Shown here: piece after piece, positions 15,958-23,901 of the stretch
Layout of the letters: each line of letters begins with the position of its first letter
Position numbering within the stretch: position 1 is the stretch's first letter
From: Neptuniibacter sp048548695
GTDB taxonomy: Bacteria; Pseudomonadota; Gammaproteobacteria; Pseudomonadales; Balneatricaceae
Direction: 5' to 3' (one strand)
Length of the DNA: 64,000 nucleotides
Assembly: GCF_048548695.1 (NCBI RefSeq)
Contig: NZ_JBLYIF010000007.1
Notes under the pieces: generated by a model
Told to the model about the DNA's origin: nothing
Seen by the model: the letters and a program-made list of their open reading frames with translations, nothing else
The model's database searches: none
Translations under genes and position numbers: made by a program

Positions 15958-17181
15958 ATGAAAGAGATTATTCTGCTTACAATTTCCGGTGAAGATAAAC
16001 CCGGTGTCACTTCTGCCATGACCAGTATTCTGGCGGAGTATCACTTGAACATCCTTGATATCGGGCAGGCGGTAATTCATAACACCCTTTCATTAGGTAT
16101 TCTGGTTGAGGTGACTCGCCAGGCAGAGTCCTCACCTATGCTCAGGGATGTGCTGTTCAAAGCCCACGAGCTGAATATGAATATCCGCTTTCAGCCAATT
16201 GAGGTCGACAGTTACAGCCACTGGGTTGAAGGTCAGGGCAAGTCCCGCCATATCATTACTTTGTTGTCCCGCAAACTGAGCGCGCATCATATTGCTACGG
16301 TTACTCGTATCGCTGCAAGCCATGGTTTGAATATAGATAATATCAGTCGCTTGTCAGGGCGTATCAGTCTTGATGAGGGGCCAAGTCAGACCAAGGCCTG
16401 TGTTGAATTTTCAGTACGGGGAGCACCGAAAGATACCGCAGCCCTGAGGGCCGAATTTCTTAAGGCTGCCAGTGATCTGGACGTGGATATTGCCTTTCAG
16501 GAAGACAATATTTATCGCCGCAACCGCCGCCTGGTTGTGTTTGATATGGACTCCACACTGATTGAAGCGGAAGTCATTGATGAGCTGGCTAAAGAGGCCG
16601 GGGTGGGTGAGCAGGTTGCCGAAATCACTGAAGCGGCAATGCGAGGTGATATCGACTTCAATGAGAGCTTTCGTCGCCGTATGGCGTTACTGAAAGGTCT
16701 GGATGTCAGTGTGCTGGAATCTATAGCAGAGCGCCTCCCGCTGACTGAGGGTGCTGAGGAACTGGTCTCTAACCTGAAAGCACTGGGTTTTAAGACCGCG
16801 ATTCTTTCAGGAGGCTTTACCTATTTTGCCGAGCGATTGCAAAAACGCCTAGGCTTTGACTATGTCTATGCCAATGAGTTGGATGTACAGGATGGCAAGG
16901 TCACCGGGGAAGTGAAGGGCAACATCGTTAACGGTGAACGTAAGGCTGAATTGCTACGCAGTATTGCTGAAAAAGAGGGCATTCAGCTGGAGCAGACCAT
17001 TGCCGTGGGTGATGGTGCGAATGACCTGCCGATGCTGTCTATTGCCGGGTTGGGGATCGCCTTCCGTGCTAAGCCGCTGGTCAGGCAGAGTGCCAAACAA
17101 TCCATCAGCACTCTGGGACTGGATGGCATTCTTTATCTGATAGGCTTCCGGGACCGGGATACTCTGGATGGCGACAAATAA
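15958..17181 (+). CDS. serB: Phosphoserine phosphatase with two ACT-like domains
   Basis: 407 residues from ATG 15958 (MKEIILLTISGEDKPG). A longer frame from 15862 would precede the promoter and adds a non-family segment. Residues about 1-85 and 95-180 are two ACT-like domains; the HAD phosphatase core follows with the nucleophile motif VFDMDST (D196, D198), the SGGF motif of HAD motif II, and GDGANDLPM as motif IV. SerB makes L-serine from phosphoserine in the cytoplasm. The length and double ACT arrangement are longer than the 322-residue E. coli enzyme and suggest serine feedback control. It converges with the fimX-like gene, with only 6 bases between the stops. Confidence 0.95.
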   Translation: MKEIILLTISGEDKPGVTSAMTSILAEYHLNILDIGQAVIHNTLSLGILVEVTRQAESSPMLRDVLFKAHELNMNIRFQPIEVDSYSHWVEGQGKSRHIITLLSRKLSAHHIATVTRIAASHGLNIDNISRLSGRISLDEGPSQTKACVEFSVRGAPKDTAALRAEFLKAASDLDVDIAFQEDNIYRRNRRLVVFDMDSTLIEAEVIDELAKEAGVGEQVAEITEAAMRGDIDFNESFRRRMALLKGLDVSVLESIAERLPLTEGAEELVSNLKALGFKTAILSGGFTYFAERLQKRLGFDYVYANELDVQDGKVTGEVKGNIVNGERKAELLRSIAEKEGIQLEQTIAVGDGANDLPMLSIAGLGIAFRAKPLVRQSAKQSISTLGLDGILYLIGFRDRDTLDGDK

Positions 17182-17187
17182 CAGCGG

Positions 17188-19323
17188 TCAGCCCTGTTCA
17201 AAGAAATCATAATCCATGGTTGTTTTTGGTGGTTGCAGGTAGAAGCCTTGAATAAAGTCGACCCCGGCTTTCCAGAGTTTGCACATGACTTGAGTGTCTT
17301 CGACCATTGGTGCGATGACTTTTTTCTCTTGCGCTCGCAGCTTATCAACGGTGTCTTTAAAGCTGGTATCGAAGCTGTTGTTTTCCTGCAAGTCTCGGAT
17401 GTATGAACCATCCAGTTTGACATAGTGTGACTTGACCCGCTTTAGGATCTCTCTGGAGTTTGGTGCACTACCGAAGTGTTTAATACACACTTGGCAGCTC
17501 ATATTCGCCAGTTCCTGAGTGAATTGTCGAATCGACTGAATATCCAGGCCGATATCTGTTTCACTAATCTGGAAAATTAAGCTGTTGGCACTGAGCTGGT
17601 GTTCTCGTAGTCGTTCCGCCAACCAAACCAGGGTTTCCGGATGCACCATGGTTTTGTGACTCAGGCTGATGGCCAGGCGTTGCTGGTTTTTGGAGCCAGA
17701 GTGCTTCAGCGCTGTCAGACTTTGCTCAATCACCCAGCGGTCGATAGCCACTTTCAGTTCTGGGTCATTGATACGTTGCATCAGCCCACTGGGCGACAAC
17801 GATTTATTGCGTCCATCAATAAAGCGCAACAGAACTTCATAGTACTCGACCCCGCTGGGGTTAGAATTCATCTCGACAATGGGCTGAAACATCAGTTGCA
17901 GGCTGTTTTCGCGCACTAGTATCCAGAGTTTGTCAGTCAAACTGCTATTATCCTGGTTGTGCTTTTCCAGCCGTGGGGTGACTAAGCCAATGGCGTCACC
18001 TTTTTCGCTGCTGCTCAGTTGACGGGCCATATCTGCGGCCTGCTGCAGGGCTTCTTCTTTACCCGGCGCATTATCATTGATCGGAGAGACGCTGACCGAA
18101 CAGCTGGTGTTGAGGGTTGTGTCGCCAAATTCGACTTCACAGCGGCGAATTTCACGACGCAGTTTTTTCGCCAACTGCATGGCTTTGTCGGTACTGGAGT
18201 CGAAAAAAATCAGCGCGAATGTGTCGTTGTCCGGTCGAGCGATCAGGTGGACCCGGTTAATCATCTTTTGCAGTAGCTGAGCCACTGTGCGAATCATCTG
18301 TTCGGTAGCTTCCTCGCCATGTTGCTGTTCTACCGCTTGATAATTATCGAGACAGAGATACAGCAGATGACAGTCGTGGCCGCCATCCAAAGCCTTGTGG
18401 ATTACATAACCCAGTTCTTTGCTTAAATAGCTTTGGTTATAGAGTCCGGACAGGTAATCGATACCTTCATGCAGGATGTTTTCGGTGACAATATTTTTGG
18501 CATGCAGGGTTGCTTGCAGGGTAAGTTGGTCCTGCAGGCGTAGTTTTTTCAATACTATACGACAGTTCAGCTCGCTTTTATCGGCGCGTTCTACCGGCAG
18601 GTTGATGCAGTATTCAAAGCTGTCGCTATTTTCAAAATTGCGCAACAACGTAGAGAATTCACGACGGTTGCCTTTGCTTATCAGGCTGCTGAAGTTTTCG
18701 TTTTCCAGCTCTTGTGGTTCAAGATAACCTAAGAAATCCAGTAAGCTGGCATTGGTAGAACTGATACGCCCTTCGCGGCAAAGCAGAATGGGTTGAGATG
18801 ACTCGTTGATCAACTGACGAATGTTTTCCTCGCAATCACTTAAGTCCGCCTGCGCCTTACGGAGTTGCTTGCGATTATGCAGATGCTGAAGCTCGCGTTG
18901 AATTAAATGCAGTGCCAGGCTGTCATTATCCTGGGGAATGATGCAGTCGGGTTGTTGTTGCAGTGCGGTATCCAAAATATCAGGATGCATGCTGTCAACC
19001 AGCTTGATCACCGGGATATCTCTGTTTCGCTCCTGCAGGGCGTTATGCAGCTCATCAAGGCTGATTTCTGCCGTAGACTCATCGATTAGCAATAGATCCC
19101 ATGAGCGTTCACTCAGTGCTGCTGTCAGGCTGCTGAGGTCGGCGACATCACGGCCGCGGGGAGACATTCTTACCGAGCGCAGCAGGTTAAGTATACGGGC
19201 GGAGTGTTCAGTTGAAATGCCAACAAACAGTACTTGGATATCTTTGTTCAGGCGTTGGCTGCGGCGAGCGTTGGTACTGAATTGTTCCAGTTTTTGTTTG
19301 GCTTCAAACAATGCGGTTAACAT
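17188..19323 (-). CDS. fimX: FimX-like protein: REC-like, PAS, degenerate GGDEF and EAL domains
   Basis: 711 residues, close to Pseudomonas FimX (about 690). The order is the same: a receiver-like N-terminus (about 27-150) without a clear phospho-acceptor site, a PAS domain (about 165-285), a GGDEF domain and an EAL domain. The GGDEF signature is replaced by RPDNDTF (residues 363-369), so cyclase activity is excluded. EAL reads EVL (496-498), and later catalytic residues are missing: the Asn before LS is S (LAISLS), the DDFG motif reads KHFG, and AEGVE reads APMVE. Such EAL domains can still bind c-di-GMP. FimX binds c-di-GMP and controls type IV pilus assembly; this role is inferred. It has a good AGGAG before ATG. 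Confidence 0.78.
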   Translation of the reverse strand: MLTALFEAKQKLEQFSTNARRSQRLNKDIQVLFVGISTEHSARILNLLRSVRMSPRGRDVADLSSLTAALSERSWDLLLIDESTAEISLDELHNALQERNRDIPVIKLVDSMHPDILDTALQQQPDCIIPQDNDSLALHLIQRELQHLHNRKQLRKAQADLSDCEENIRQLINESSQPILLCREGRISSTNASLLDFLGYLEPQELENENFSSLISKGNRREFSTLLRNFENSDSFEYCINLPVERADKSELNCRIVLKKLRLQDQLTLQATLHAKNIVTENILHEGIDYLSGLYNQSYLSKELGYVIHKALDGGHDCHLLYLCLDNYQAVEQQHGEEATEQMIRTVAQLLQKMINRVHLIARPDNDTFALIFFDSSTDKAMQLAKKLRREIRRCEVEFGDTTLNTSCSVSVSPINDNAPGKEEALQQAADMARQLSSSEKGDAIGLVTPRLEKHNQDNSSLTDKLWILVRENSLQLMFQPIVEMNSNPSGVEYYEVLLRFIDGRNKSLSPSGLMQRINDPELKVAIDRWVIEQSLTALKHSGSKNQQRLAISLSHKTMVHPETLVWLAERLREHQLSANSLIFQISETDIGLDIQSIRQFTQELANMSCQVCIKHFGSAPNSREILKRVKSHYVKLDGSYIRDLQENNSFDTSFKDTVDKLRAQEKKVIAPMVEDTQVMCKLWKAGVDFIQGFYLQPPKTTMDYDFFEQG

Positions 19324-19691
19324 GAAAACGCAACTCCTGAGCTTGGTCTGGCGGGTGTTTTCGGGCTACTGCAACGCCAGCGTATCTTATTATTATATGT
19401 TTCAATACAGTGCTATGCCCTCTTTACAGTATATCTGTTCTCGGTACGCTGACCCAGCTTTGCAACAGACTTCCTGTATGCAGCAGTGTGCAATCAATAT
19501 TCAGTGTGTGTAAGCCCCTATACAACTGAGCCTTGAGGGGGTGTTTAGTCTGGTAACAAGCCGATGATGTGGTGTGTCTGCCGTCCGGTATTGGTGTCAG
19601 TCGCACATTGCGTTGCAATGACTCGAACCTCTGGCGGTTCTCATCAATGGAGTCTTTCAATAGTTCGGAGATAGGTTGAAGTATGAAGAAT
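19324..19691. other. Gene-free stretch between fimX and the tRNA cluster
   Basis: About 370 bases without a supportable gene. It should hold the fimX promoter and the 3' end of the tRNA transcript. Two hairpins are visible: CATTGC-GTT-GCAATG near 19606-19620 and CCCCT...AGGGG near 19515-19540. Neither has a clear T run on the tRNA strand. Confidence 0.5.
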
Positions 19692-19766
19692 TGGCTGGGG
19701 TAGGAGGATTCGAACCTCCGCATACTGGAATCAGAATCCAGTGCCTTACCGCTTGGCGATACCCCA
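19692..19766 (-). tRNA. tRNA-Gln (anticodon CTG)
   Basis: 75 nt with encoded CCA. The acceptor strand TGGGGTA pairs with TACCCCA, followed by discriminator G and CCA. The anticodon loop TTCTGAT gives anticodon CTG, reading CAG. It is identical over its length to the tRNA-Gln before prs (23742-23816). It is the last gene of the cluster transcribed leftward. Confidence 0.95.
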
Positions 19767-19799
19767 GTAGCCGGGCTGTGCTAATGACTCACGTGCAAA

Positions 19800-19876
19800 T
19801 GGTGGCAATAGCGGGACTCGAACCTGCGACCCTCGCATTATGAATGCGATGCTCTAACCAACTGAGCTATATTGCC
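19800..19876 (-). tRNA. tRNA-Met (elongator, anticodon CAT)
   Basis: 77 nt with CCA. The acceptor GGCAATA pairs with TATTGCC, the D arm is AGCTCAGTTGGTTAGAGC, the anticodon loop is TTCATAA and the T arm is GGTTCGAGTCC. G1-C72 pairing and the D arm match the elongator rather than the initiator type. Confidence 0.93.
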
Positions 19877-19886
19877 ACGCAGGAAG

Positions 19887-19961
19887 TGGCTGGGGTAGCA
19901 GGATTCGAACCTGCGCATGACGGGATCAAAACCCGTTGCCTTACCGCTTGGCTATACCCCA
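19887..19961 (-). tRNA. tRNA-Gln (anticodon TTG)
   Basis: 75 nt with CCA. The acceptor TGGGGTA/TACCCCA is as in the CTG isoacceptor, with anticodon loop TTTTGAT (anticodon TTG, reading CAA). It lies between the two Met tRNAs. Confidence 0.95.
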
Positions 19962-19976
19962 GCATTATCCGAAACA

Positions 19977-20053
19977 TGGTGGCAATAGCGGGACTCGAAC
20001 CTGCGACCCTCGCATTATGAATGCGATGCTCTAACCAACTGAGCTATATTGCA
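19977..20053 (-). tRNA. tRNA-Met (anticodon CAT), second copy at the assembly gap
   Basis: Identical to the Met tRNA at 19800-19876 except for the very last sequenced base (20053), which would change G1 to T and break the first acceptor pair. As that base touches the N run, an assembly error is the likely reason. Confidence 0.85.
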
Positions 20054-20150
20054 NNNNNNNNNNNNNNNNNNNNNNNNNNNNNNNNNNNNNNNNNNNNNNN
20101 NNNNNNNNNNNNNNNNNNNNNNNNNNNNNNNNNNNNNNNNNNNNNNNNNN
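20054..20150. other. Assembly gap of 97 N inside the tRNA cluster
   Basis: 97 undetermined bases. On the minus strand the sequence entering the gap is a strong promoter, then ACAT and GGC, the first three bases of a Met-type tRNA. At least one more tRNA gene, probably Met or Leu by analogy with the E. coli metT-leuW-gln-met cluster, is therefore hidden here. Near-identical repeats probably broke the assembly; the true gap length is unknown. Confidence 0.9.
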
Positions 20151-20170
20151 GCCATGTTTCAGAGGCGCGA

Positions 20171-20199
20171 ATTATTCCCTTTTGGGCGTTTTATGTCAA
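20171..20199 (-). promoter_or_regulatory. Stable-RNA promoter of the Met/Gln tRNA cluster
   Basis: Read on the minus strand: TTGACA (20199-20194), a 17-base spacer, AATAAT (20176-20171), and the discriminator TCGCGCC. The consensus -35, ideal spacing and GC-rich discriminator are typical of rRNA and tRNA promoters under stringent control. Confidence 0.8.
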
Positions 20200-20234
20200 C
20201 CGTTTGGCCGGTGAAAAAAGCACGGGATGCAGGA

Positions 20235-20268
20235 CAAAAAAAACCAGCACGCTGGCTGGCTTTTTTTG
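20235..20268 (-). terminator. Terminator of the prs-rplY-pth-ychF unit
   Basis: An A run, CCAGC, a short loop, GCTGG and a T run at 20235-20268 form a terminator that would work on both strands. It lies between the ychF stop (20293) and the tRNA promoter. Confidence 0.7.
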
Positions 20269-20292
20269 TGGTGTTGGATGGTTAAAAAAGCA

Positions 20293-21384
20293 TCAAACGT
20301 TGAAGCGGAAGTGGATAACATCACCATCTTTTACGATGTACTCTTTGCCTTCAAGCCGCCATTTTCCTGCATCTTTTGCGCCCTGCTCGCCTTTGTTGGC
20401 GACAAAGTCATCGTAAGCAATGGTTTCTGCGCGGATAAAACCTTTCTCAAAATCGGTATGGATGACACCTGCGGCCTGAGGTGCAGTAGCTCCAACCTTG
20501 ACCGTCCAGGCGCGTACCTCTTTCACACCGGCGGTGAAATAGGTTTGTAGGTTAAGCAGATCATATCCGGCGCGAATAACACGGTCGAGACCGGGTTCTT
20601 CCATGCCCAGATCCTGCAAAAACTCGAGGCGTTCATCATCATCCAGTTCAGCAATTTCAGCTTCAAGCTTATTGCACACGACGACCACGCCTGCACCTTC
20701 TTGCTCGGCCAGGGCGCGTACCTTATCCAGATGCGGGTTGTCGTCAAAGCCATCCTCGTCCACATTGGCGATATACATAGTAGGTTTGACTGTCAGCAGG
20801 TGGAAGCTCTTAACAATTTTCATCTCGTCTTTATCGAGATCCATGGCGCGAACGGGCTGCCCTTCTTCAAGGTGCGGGATGAGGCGCTCGAGCATCGCTT
20901 TCTGTGCGACCGCTTCCTTGTCGCCACCTTTGGCGCCACGCTGTACACGCTGCAGCTGTTTTTCGGCAGACTCAAGGTCGGCCATTGCTAGTTCCAGGTT
21001 GATGGTTTCAATATCATCAAGCGGATCAATTTTGTTGGCAACATGGATCACATTGCTGTCTTCAAAGCAGCGGACGACATGTGCAATGGCATCGGTCTCG
21101 CGAATGTTGGCGAGGAATTTATTACCCAGTCCTTCTCCCTTGGAGGCACCAGCGACCAGACCAGCGATATCAACAAACTCCATGGCGGTGGGTACAACGC
21201 GTTCTGGGCTGACCAGATCCGCCAGTTTATCCAGTCGGGGATCGGGCATGGCTACTGTGCCGGCATTAGGCTCAATGGTGCAGAATGGGAAGTTTTCAGC
21301 TGCAATCCCGTTTTTGGTCAGAGCATTGAAAAGAGTGGATTTACCCACATTTGGTAGGCCGACAATACCGCATTTGAAACCCAT
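20293..21384 (-). CDS. ychF: Obg-type ATPase YchF
   Basis: 363 residues, the standard length. The G1 motif is GLPNVGKS (residues 9-16), followed by the FPFCTIEPN switch segment, DIAGLVAGASKGEGLGN as G3, and a C-terminal TGS-like domain (FTAGVKEVRAWTV, then FIRAETIAYDDF). Unlike true GTPases of the Obg group, YchF binds ATP because its G4 motif is altered; here that region reads VVCNKLEAE. It associates with ribosomes and influences stress responses. It is last in the prs-rplY-pth-ychF series, 24 bases after pth, with AGAGGA before ATG. Confidence 0.96.
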   Translation of the reverse strand: MGFKCGIVGLPNVGKSTLFNALTKNGIAAENFPFCTIEPNAGTVAMPDPRLDKLADLVSPERVVPTAMEFVDIAGLVAGASKGEGLGNKFLANIRETDAIAHVVRCFEDSNVIHVANKIDPLDDIETINLELAMADLESAEKQLQRVQRGAKGGDKEAVAQKAMLERLIPHLEEGQPVRAMDLDKDEMKIVKSFHLLTVKPTMYIANVDEDGFDDNPHLDKVRALAEQEGAGVVVVCNKLEAEIAELDDDERLEFLQDLGMEEPGLDRVIRAGYDLLNLQTYFTAGVKEVRAWTVKVGATAPQAAGVIHTDFEKGFIRAETIAYDDFVANKGEQGAKDAGKWRLEGKEYIVKDGDVIHFRFNV

Positions 21385-21408
21385 CTGGTCAGTCCTCTGA
21401 GTGGTTGA

Positions 21409-21999
21409 TTAGGAAGCGGAAAAACTGTGTAACTGATTCATGGCTTGTCCCCAGGCGCCTTTGACGGCAAGTTCAAGGTAGCGTTGAGCTTCATCACTGG
21501 CAATTTGTGTCGCGTCACGCTCTTGTGCGGGGGCTTTACCCAGAACAAAGTTACTCACCTGACTACTGTGGCCGGGATGTCCGATACCCAGTCGCAGGCG
21601 ATAAAAATTCTTGTTGTTGCCAAGTTTGCTGACAATGTCTCGCAGGCCGTTATGGCCACCATGACCGCCGCCCTGTTTGAAGCGAGCGATGCCAGGCGCG
21701 AGGTCCAGCTCGTCATGAGCCACCAGAATGGATTCAGCAGGGATCTTGTAGAAGCCGGCAAGTGCCGCGACTGCCTGACCACTGAGGTTCATAAAGGTCG
21801 TGGGGACCAATAGGTGAACTGGCTGGCCAGCGAGCATGATCTTGGCATACAGGCCGTGATATCGGGATTCGGCCTTCAGAGAGGTGAGATGCCGAGCAGC
21901 AAGCTGCTCGACAAACTCAGCGCCGGCATTATGACGGGTCTGGGTATAGCGGGCCCCGGGATTGCCGAGGCCGACGATTAGCTCGATTTTGTCATTCAT
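21409..21999 (-). CDS. pth: Peptidyl-tRNA hydrolase
   Basis: 196 residues. Pth frees tRNAs from peptidyl-tRNAs dropped by ribosomes. Visible motifs are VGLGNPGARYTQTRHNAG with the catalytic His23, PTTFMNLSGQAV, HDELDLAPG, and GGGHGGHNGLRDI. It lies between rplY and ychF with a short gap on each side, a standard order, so it belongs to the same transcript. Confidence 0.97.
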   Translation of the reverse strand: MNDKIELIVGLGNPGARYTQTRHNAGAEFVEQLAARHLTSLKAESRYHGLYAKIMLAGQPVHLLVPTTFMNLSGQAVAALAGFYKIPAESILVAHDELDLAPGIARFKQGGGHGGHNGLRDIVSKLGNNKNFYRLRLGIGHPGHSSQVSNFVLGKAPAQERDATQIASDEAQRYLELAVKGAWGQAMNQLHSFSAS

Positions 22000-22020
22000 G
22001 CCGGACGTAATCGATCAGGA

Positions 22021-22620
22021 TTACTTAGCAGCGCGAGCGCCACGTGGAGCGTAAACGTAACCGATACCCTGGTCGTGGTCTTCACCGCGACGCAGAGCAA
22101 CAATCTCAACGCCTGCTGGCAGGGAGATGTCAGACAGGTGAAGAACCTGGTCGCTTTGGCAAGCAGACAGGTTAACTTCAACAGACTCTGGCAGGTCGCT
22201 TGGCAGACACAGGATCTCTACAGTGTTCTTTTCAGCAGCAAACTTGCATGCTGCTTTAGACGCTGCGGATTTTTCAAAACCAGCAAATGAGATCGGTACA
22301 GTGATCTTGATTTTGTTGGTTTTGGTGATGCGCTGGAAATCAGCGTGCAGAACCGTTGGCTTGGAAGGGTGGCGCTGCAGATCCTTGATGATGACCTGTT
22401 CTTCTTTGTCATCCAGTTTCAGCGTCAGGATGGAAGAGAAGAAGGTGTTATCTGCCAGCATTTTAACCAGTTCGTTATTCTGTACAGAGATAGCGGCAGG
22501 CTTTTTACGCTTGTCACCACCATACAGGATACCTGGTACCAGGCCTTCACGACGCAGGCGGCGGCTCGCACCTTTCCCTTCGTCTTCACGTGCTACAGCA
22601 TTTACAACAAAGTTAGACAT
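22021..22620 (-). CDS. rplY: Ribosomal protein bL25, long Ctc form
   Basis: 199 residues from ATG 22620 (MSNFVVNAVARED). The frame is open 19 codons further up, but only this ATG has the ribosome site AAAGGTAAAG. The N-terminal domain (about 1-95) binds 5S rRNA; the C-terminal extension makes this the longer CTC-type bL25 rather than the 94-residue E. coli form. The N-terminal segment contains GKGASRRLRREGLVPGILYGG, usual in the family. It sits between prs and pth, as in many proteobacteria. Confidence 0.96.
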   Translation of the reverse strand: MSNFVVNAVAREDEGKGASRRLRREGLVPGILYGGDKRKKPAAISVQNNELVKMLADNTFFSSILTLKLDDKEEQVIIKDLQRHPSKPTVLHADFQRITKTNKIKITVPISFAGFEKSAASKAACKFAAEKNTVEILCLPSDLPESVEVNLSACQSDQVLHLSDISLPAGVEIVALRRGEDHDQGIGYVYAPRGARAAK

Positions 22621-22738
22621 TTTCTTTACCTTTAAAAAACAATCTGCAACACCTTGCGACCAGGTCTTGCAGATCATGTTACCCCGTGGGGCAGATATCC
22701 GATCCTGGGATCGGGTGTGTTATCAGTGGATCAACCGC

Positions 22739-23680
22739 TTAGCGGAACATCGCACTGATGGATTCTTCATTGCATACCCGGCGTACGGCTTCAGCCAGCA
22801 AGGGTGCCAGGGTCAGTTGTCGGATTTTGCCAGTTTTCTTGGCTTCTTCTGACAGCGGAATAGTATCCGTAACAACCAGCTCGTCCAGCTCGGACTCGGT
22901 GACATTTTTGATCGCCGGGCCTGACAGTACCGCGTGGGTGGCATAAGCCATGACTTTCGCCGCGCCGTTGGCTTTCAGTGCTTTGGCTGCTTTGCACAGT
23001 GTGCCAGCGGTATCGCACATGTCGTCGACCAGTACGCAGGTACGGCCTTCAACGTCACCAATGATATTCATTACCTGAGACTCGTTGGCGCGTTCACGAC
23101 GCTTGTCGATGATGGCCAGATCGCAGTCCAGTTGTTTTGCCACGGCGCGGGCGCGAACCACACCGCCAACGTCAGGAGAGACAATCATCATGTCACCGTG
23201 CTCCTGGTCCATAATGTCGTCCAGCAGTACCGGGGAACCGTAAACGTTATCCACTGGGGTGCTGAAAAAGCCCTGAATCTGATCCGCGTGCAGATCAACC
23301 GTCAAAACGCGGTCGATACCCACAGTGGACATCATGTCGGCTACGACCTTGGCGCTGATAGCAACGCGGGCAGAGCGTGGGCGACGATCCTGACGGGCGT
23401 AGCCAAAGTAAGGCACGACCGCAGTGATGCGACCAGCAGATGCACGACGCAGCGCATCTGCCATTACGATCAGTTCCATCAGGTTGTCGTTAGTCGGTGC
23501 GCAGGTCGACTGGATGATAAATACATCTTTACCGCGCACGTTTTCCTGGATCTCAACGCTCACTTCGCCATCGCTGAAGCGACCTACGTTGGCCTGACCC
23601 ATCGGGACATCCAGACGTTCTACCACCTTAAGGGCTAGCTCAGGGTTGGCATTACCGGTGAAAACCATCATCTGTGACAC
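22739..23680 (-). CDS. prs: Ribose-phosphate pyrophosphokinase
   Basis: 313 residues from GTG 23680, read VSQMMVFTGNANPEL and aligned with the MSKMMVF start of Pseudomonas-type enzymes. AAAAGGTG lies six bases before it. An in-frame ATG at 23734 exists, but it falls only 8 bases after the tRNA-Gln 3' end and lacks a ribosome site. The enzyme makes PRPP from ribose 5-phosphate and ATP for nucleotide, His and Trp synthesis. Motifs seen are YFGYARQDRRPRSARVAIS, the PRPP loop VLVDDMCDTAGT and the regulatory flexible loop. It is co-transcribed with the preceding tRNA-Gln. Confidence 0.95.
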   Translation of the reverse strand: MSQMMVFTGNANPELALKVVERLDVPMGQANVGRFSDGEVSVEIQENVRGKDVFIIQSTCAPTNDNLMELIVMADALRRASAGRITAVVPYFGYARQDRRPRSARVAISAKVVADMMSTVGIDRVLTVDLHADQIQGFFSTPVDNVYGSPVLLDDIMDQEHGDMMIVSPDVGGVVRARAVAKQLDCDLAIIDKRRERANESQVMNIIGDVEGRTCVLVDDMCDTAGTLCKAAKALKANGAAKVMAYATHAVLSGPAIKNVTESELDELVVTDTIPLSEEAKKTGKIRQLTLAPLLAEAVRRVCNEESISAMFR

Positions 23681-23741
23681 GGTGAGCACCTTTTCGACAC
23701 TTGTTAATTCGGGATTGGATTGGGAACCGTTCATGGGTTAT

Positions 23742-23816
23742 TGGCTGGGGTAGGAGGATTCGAACCTCCGCATACTGGAATCAGAATCCAGTGCCTTACC
23801 GCTTGGCGATACCCCA
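23742..23816 (-). tRNA. tRNA-Gln (anticodon CTG), in the prs leader
   Basis: 75 nt, identical to the tRNA-Gln at 19692-19766. It lies between the stable-RNA promoter (23888-23860) and prs, so the primary transcript must be cut to free both the tRNA and the prs mRNA. Confidence 0.95.
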
Positions 23817-23829
23817 ACGTTGCTCCTAT

Positions 23830-23843
23830 GGAGGACGGCCTCC
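23830..23843 (-). other. Small hairpin in the tRNA-Gln-prs leader
   Basis: GGAGG (23830-23834) and CCTCC (23839-23843) pair around a 4-base loop just after the predicted start and before the tRNA. It may guide processing; this is inferred. Confidence 0.35.
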
Positions 23844-23859
23844 GTTCAAAGAGGCGCAG

Positions 23860-23888
23860 ATTATCCAAGATCAATTAGGCAAAGTCAA
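23860..23888 (-). promoter_or_regulatory. Stable-RNA promoter of tRNA-Gln-prs-rplY-pth-ychF
   Basis: Read on the minus strand: TTGACT (23888-23883), a 17-base spacer, GATAAT (23865-23860), then the discriminator CTGCGCC. It shares the GC-rich discriminator with the tRNA cluster promoter at 20171-20199. Confidence 0.8.
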
Positions 23889-23901
23889 ACCAGAAAACGG
23901 C

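Noticed and set aside
19424..19723. A 99-codon minus-strand frame starting in tRNA-Gln
   Set aside because: Its beginning is translated tRNA, a common false gene.
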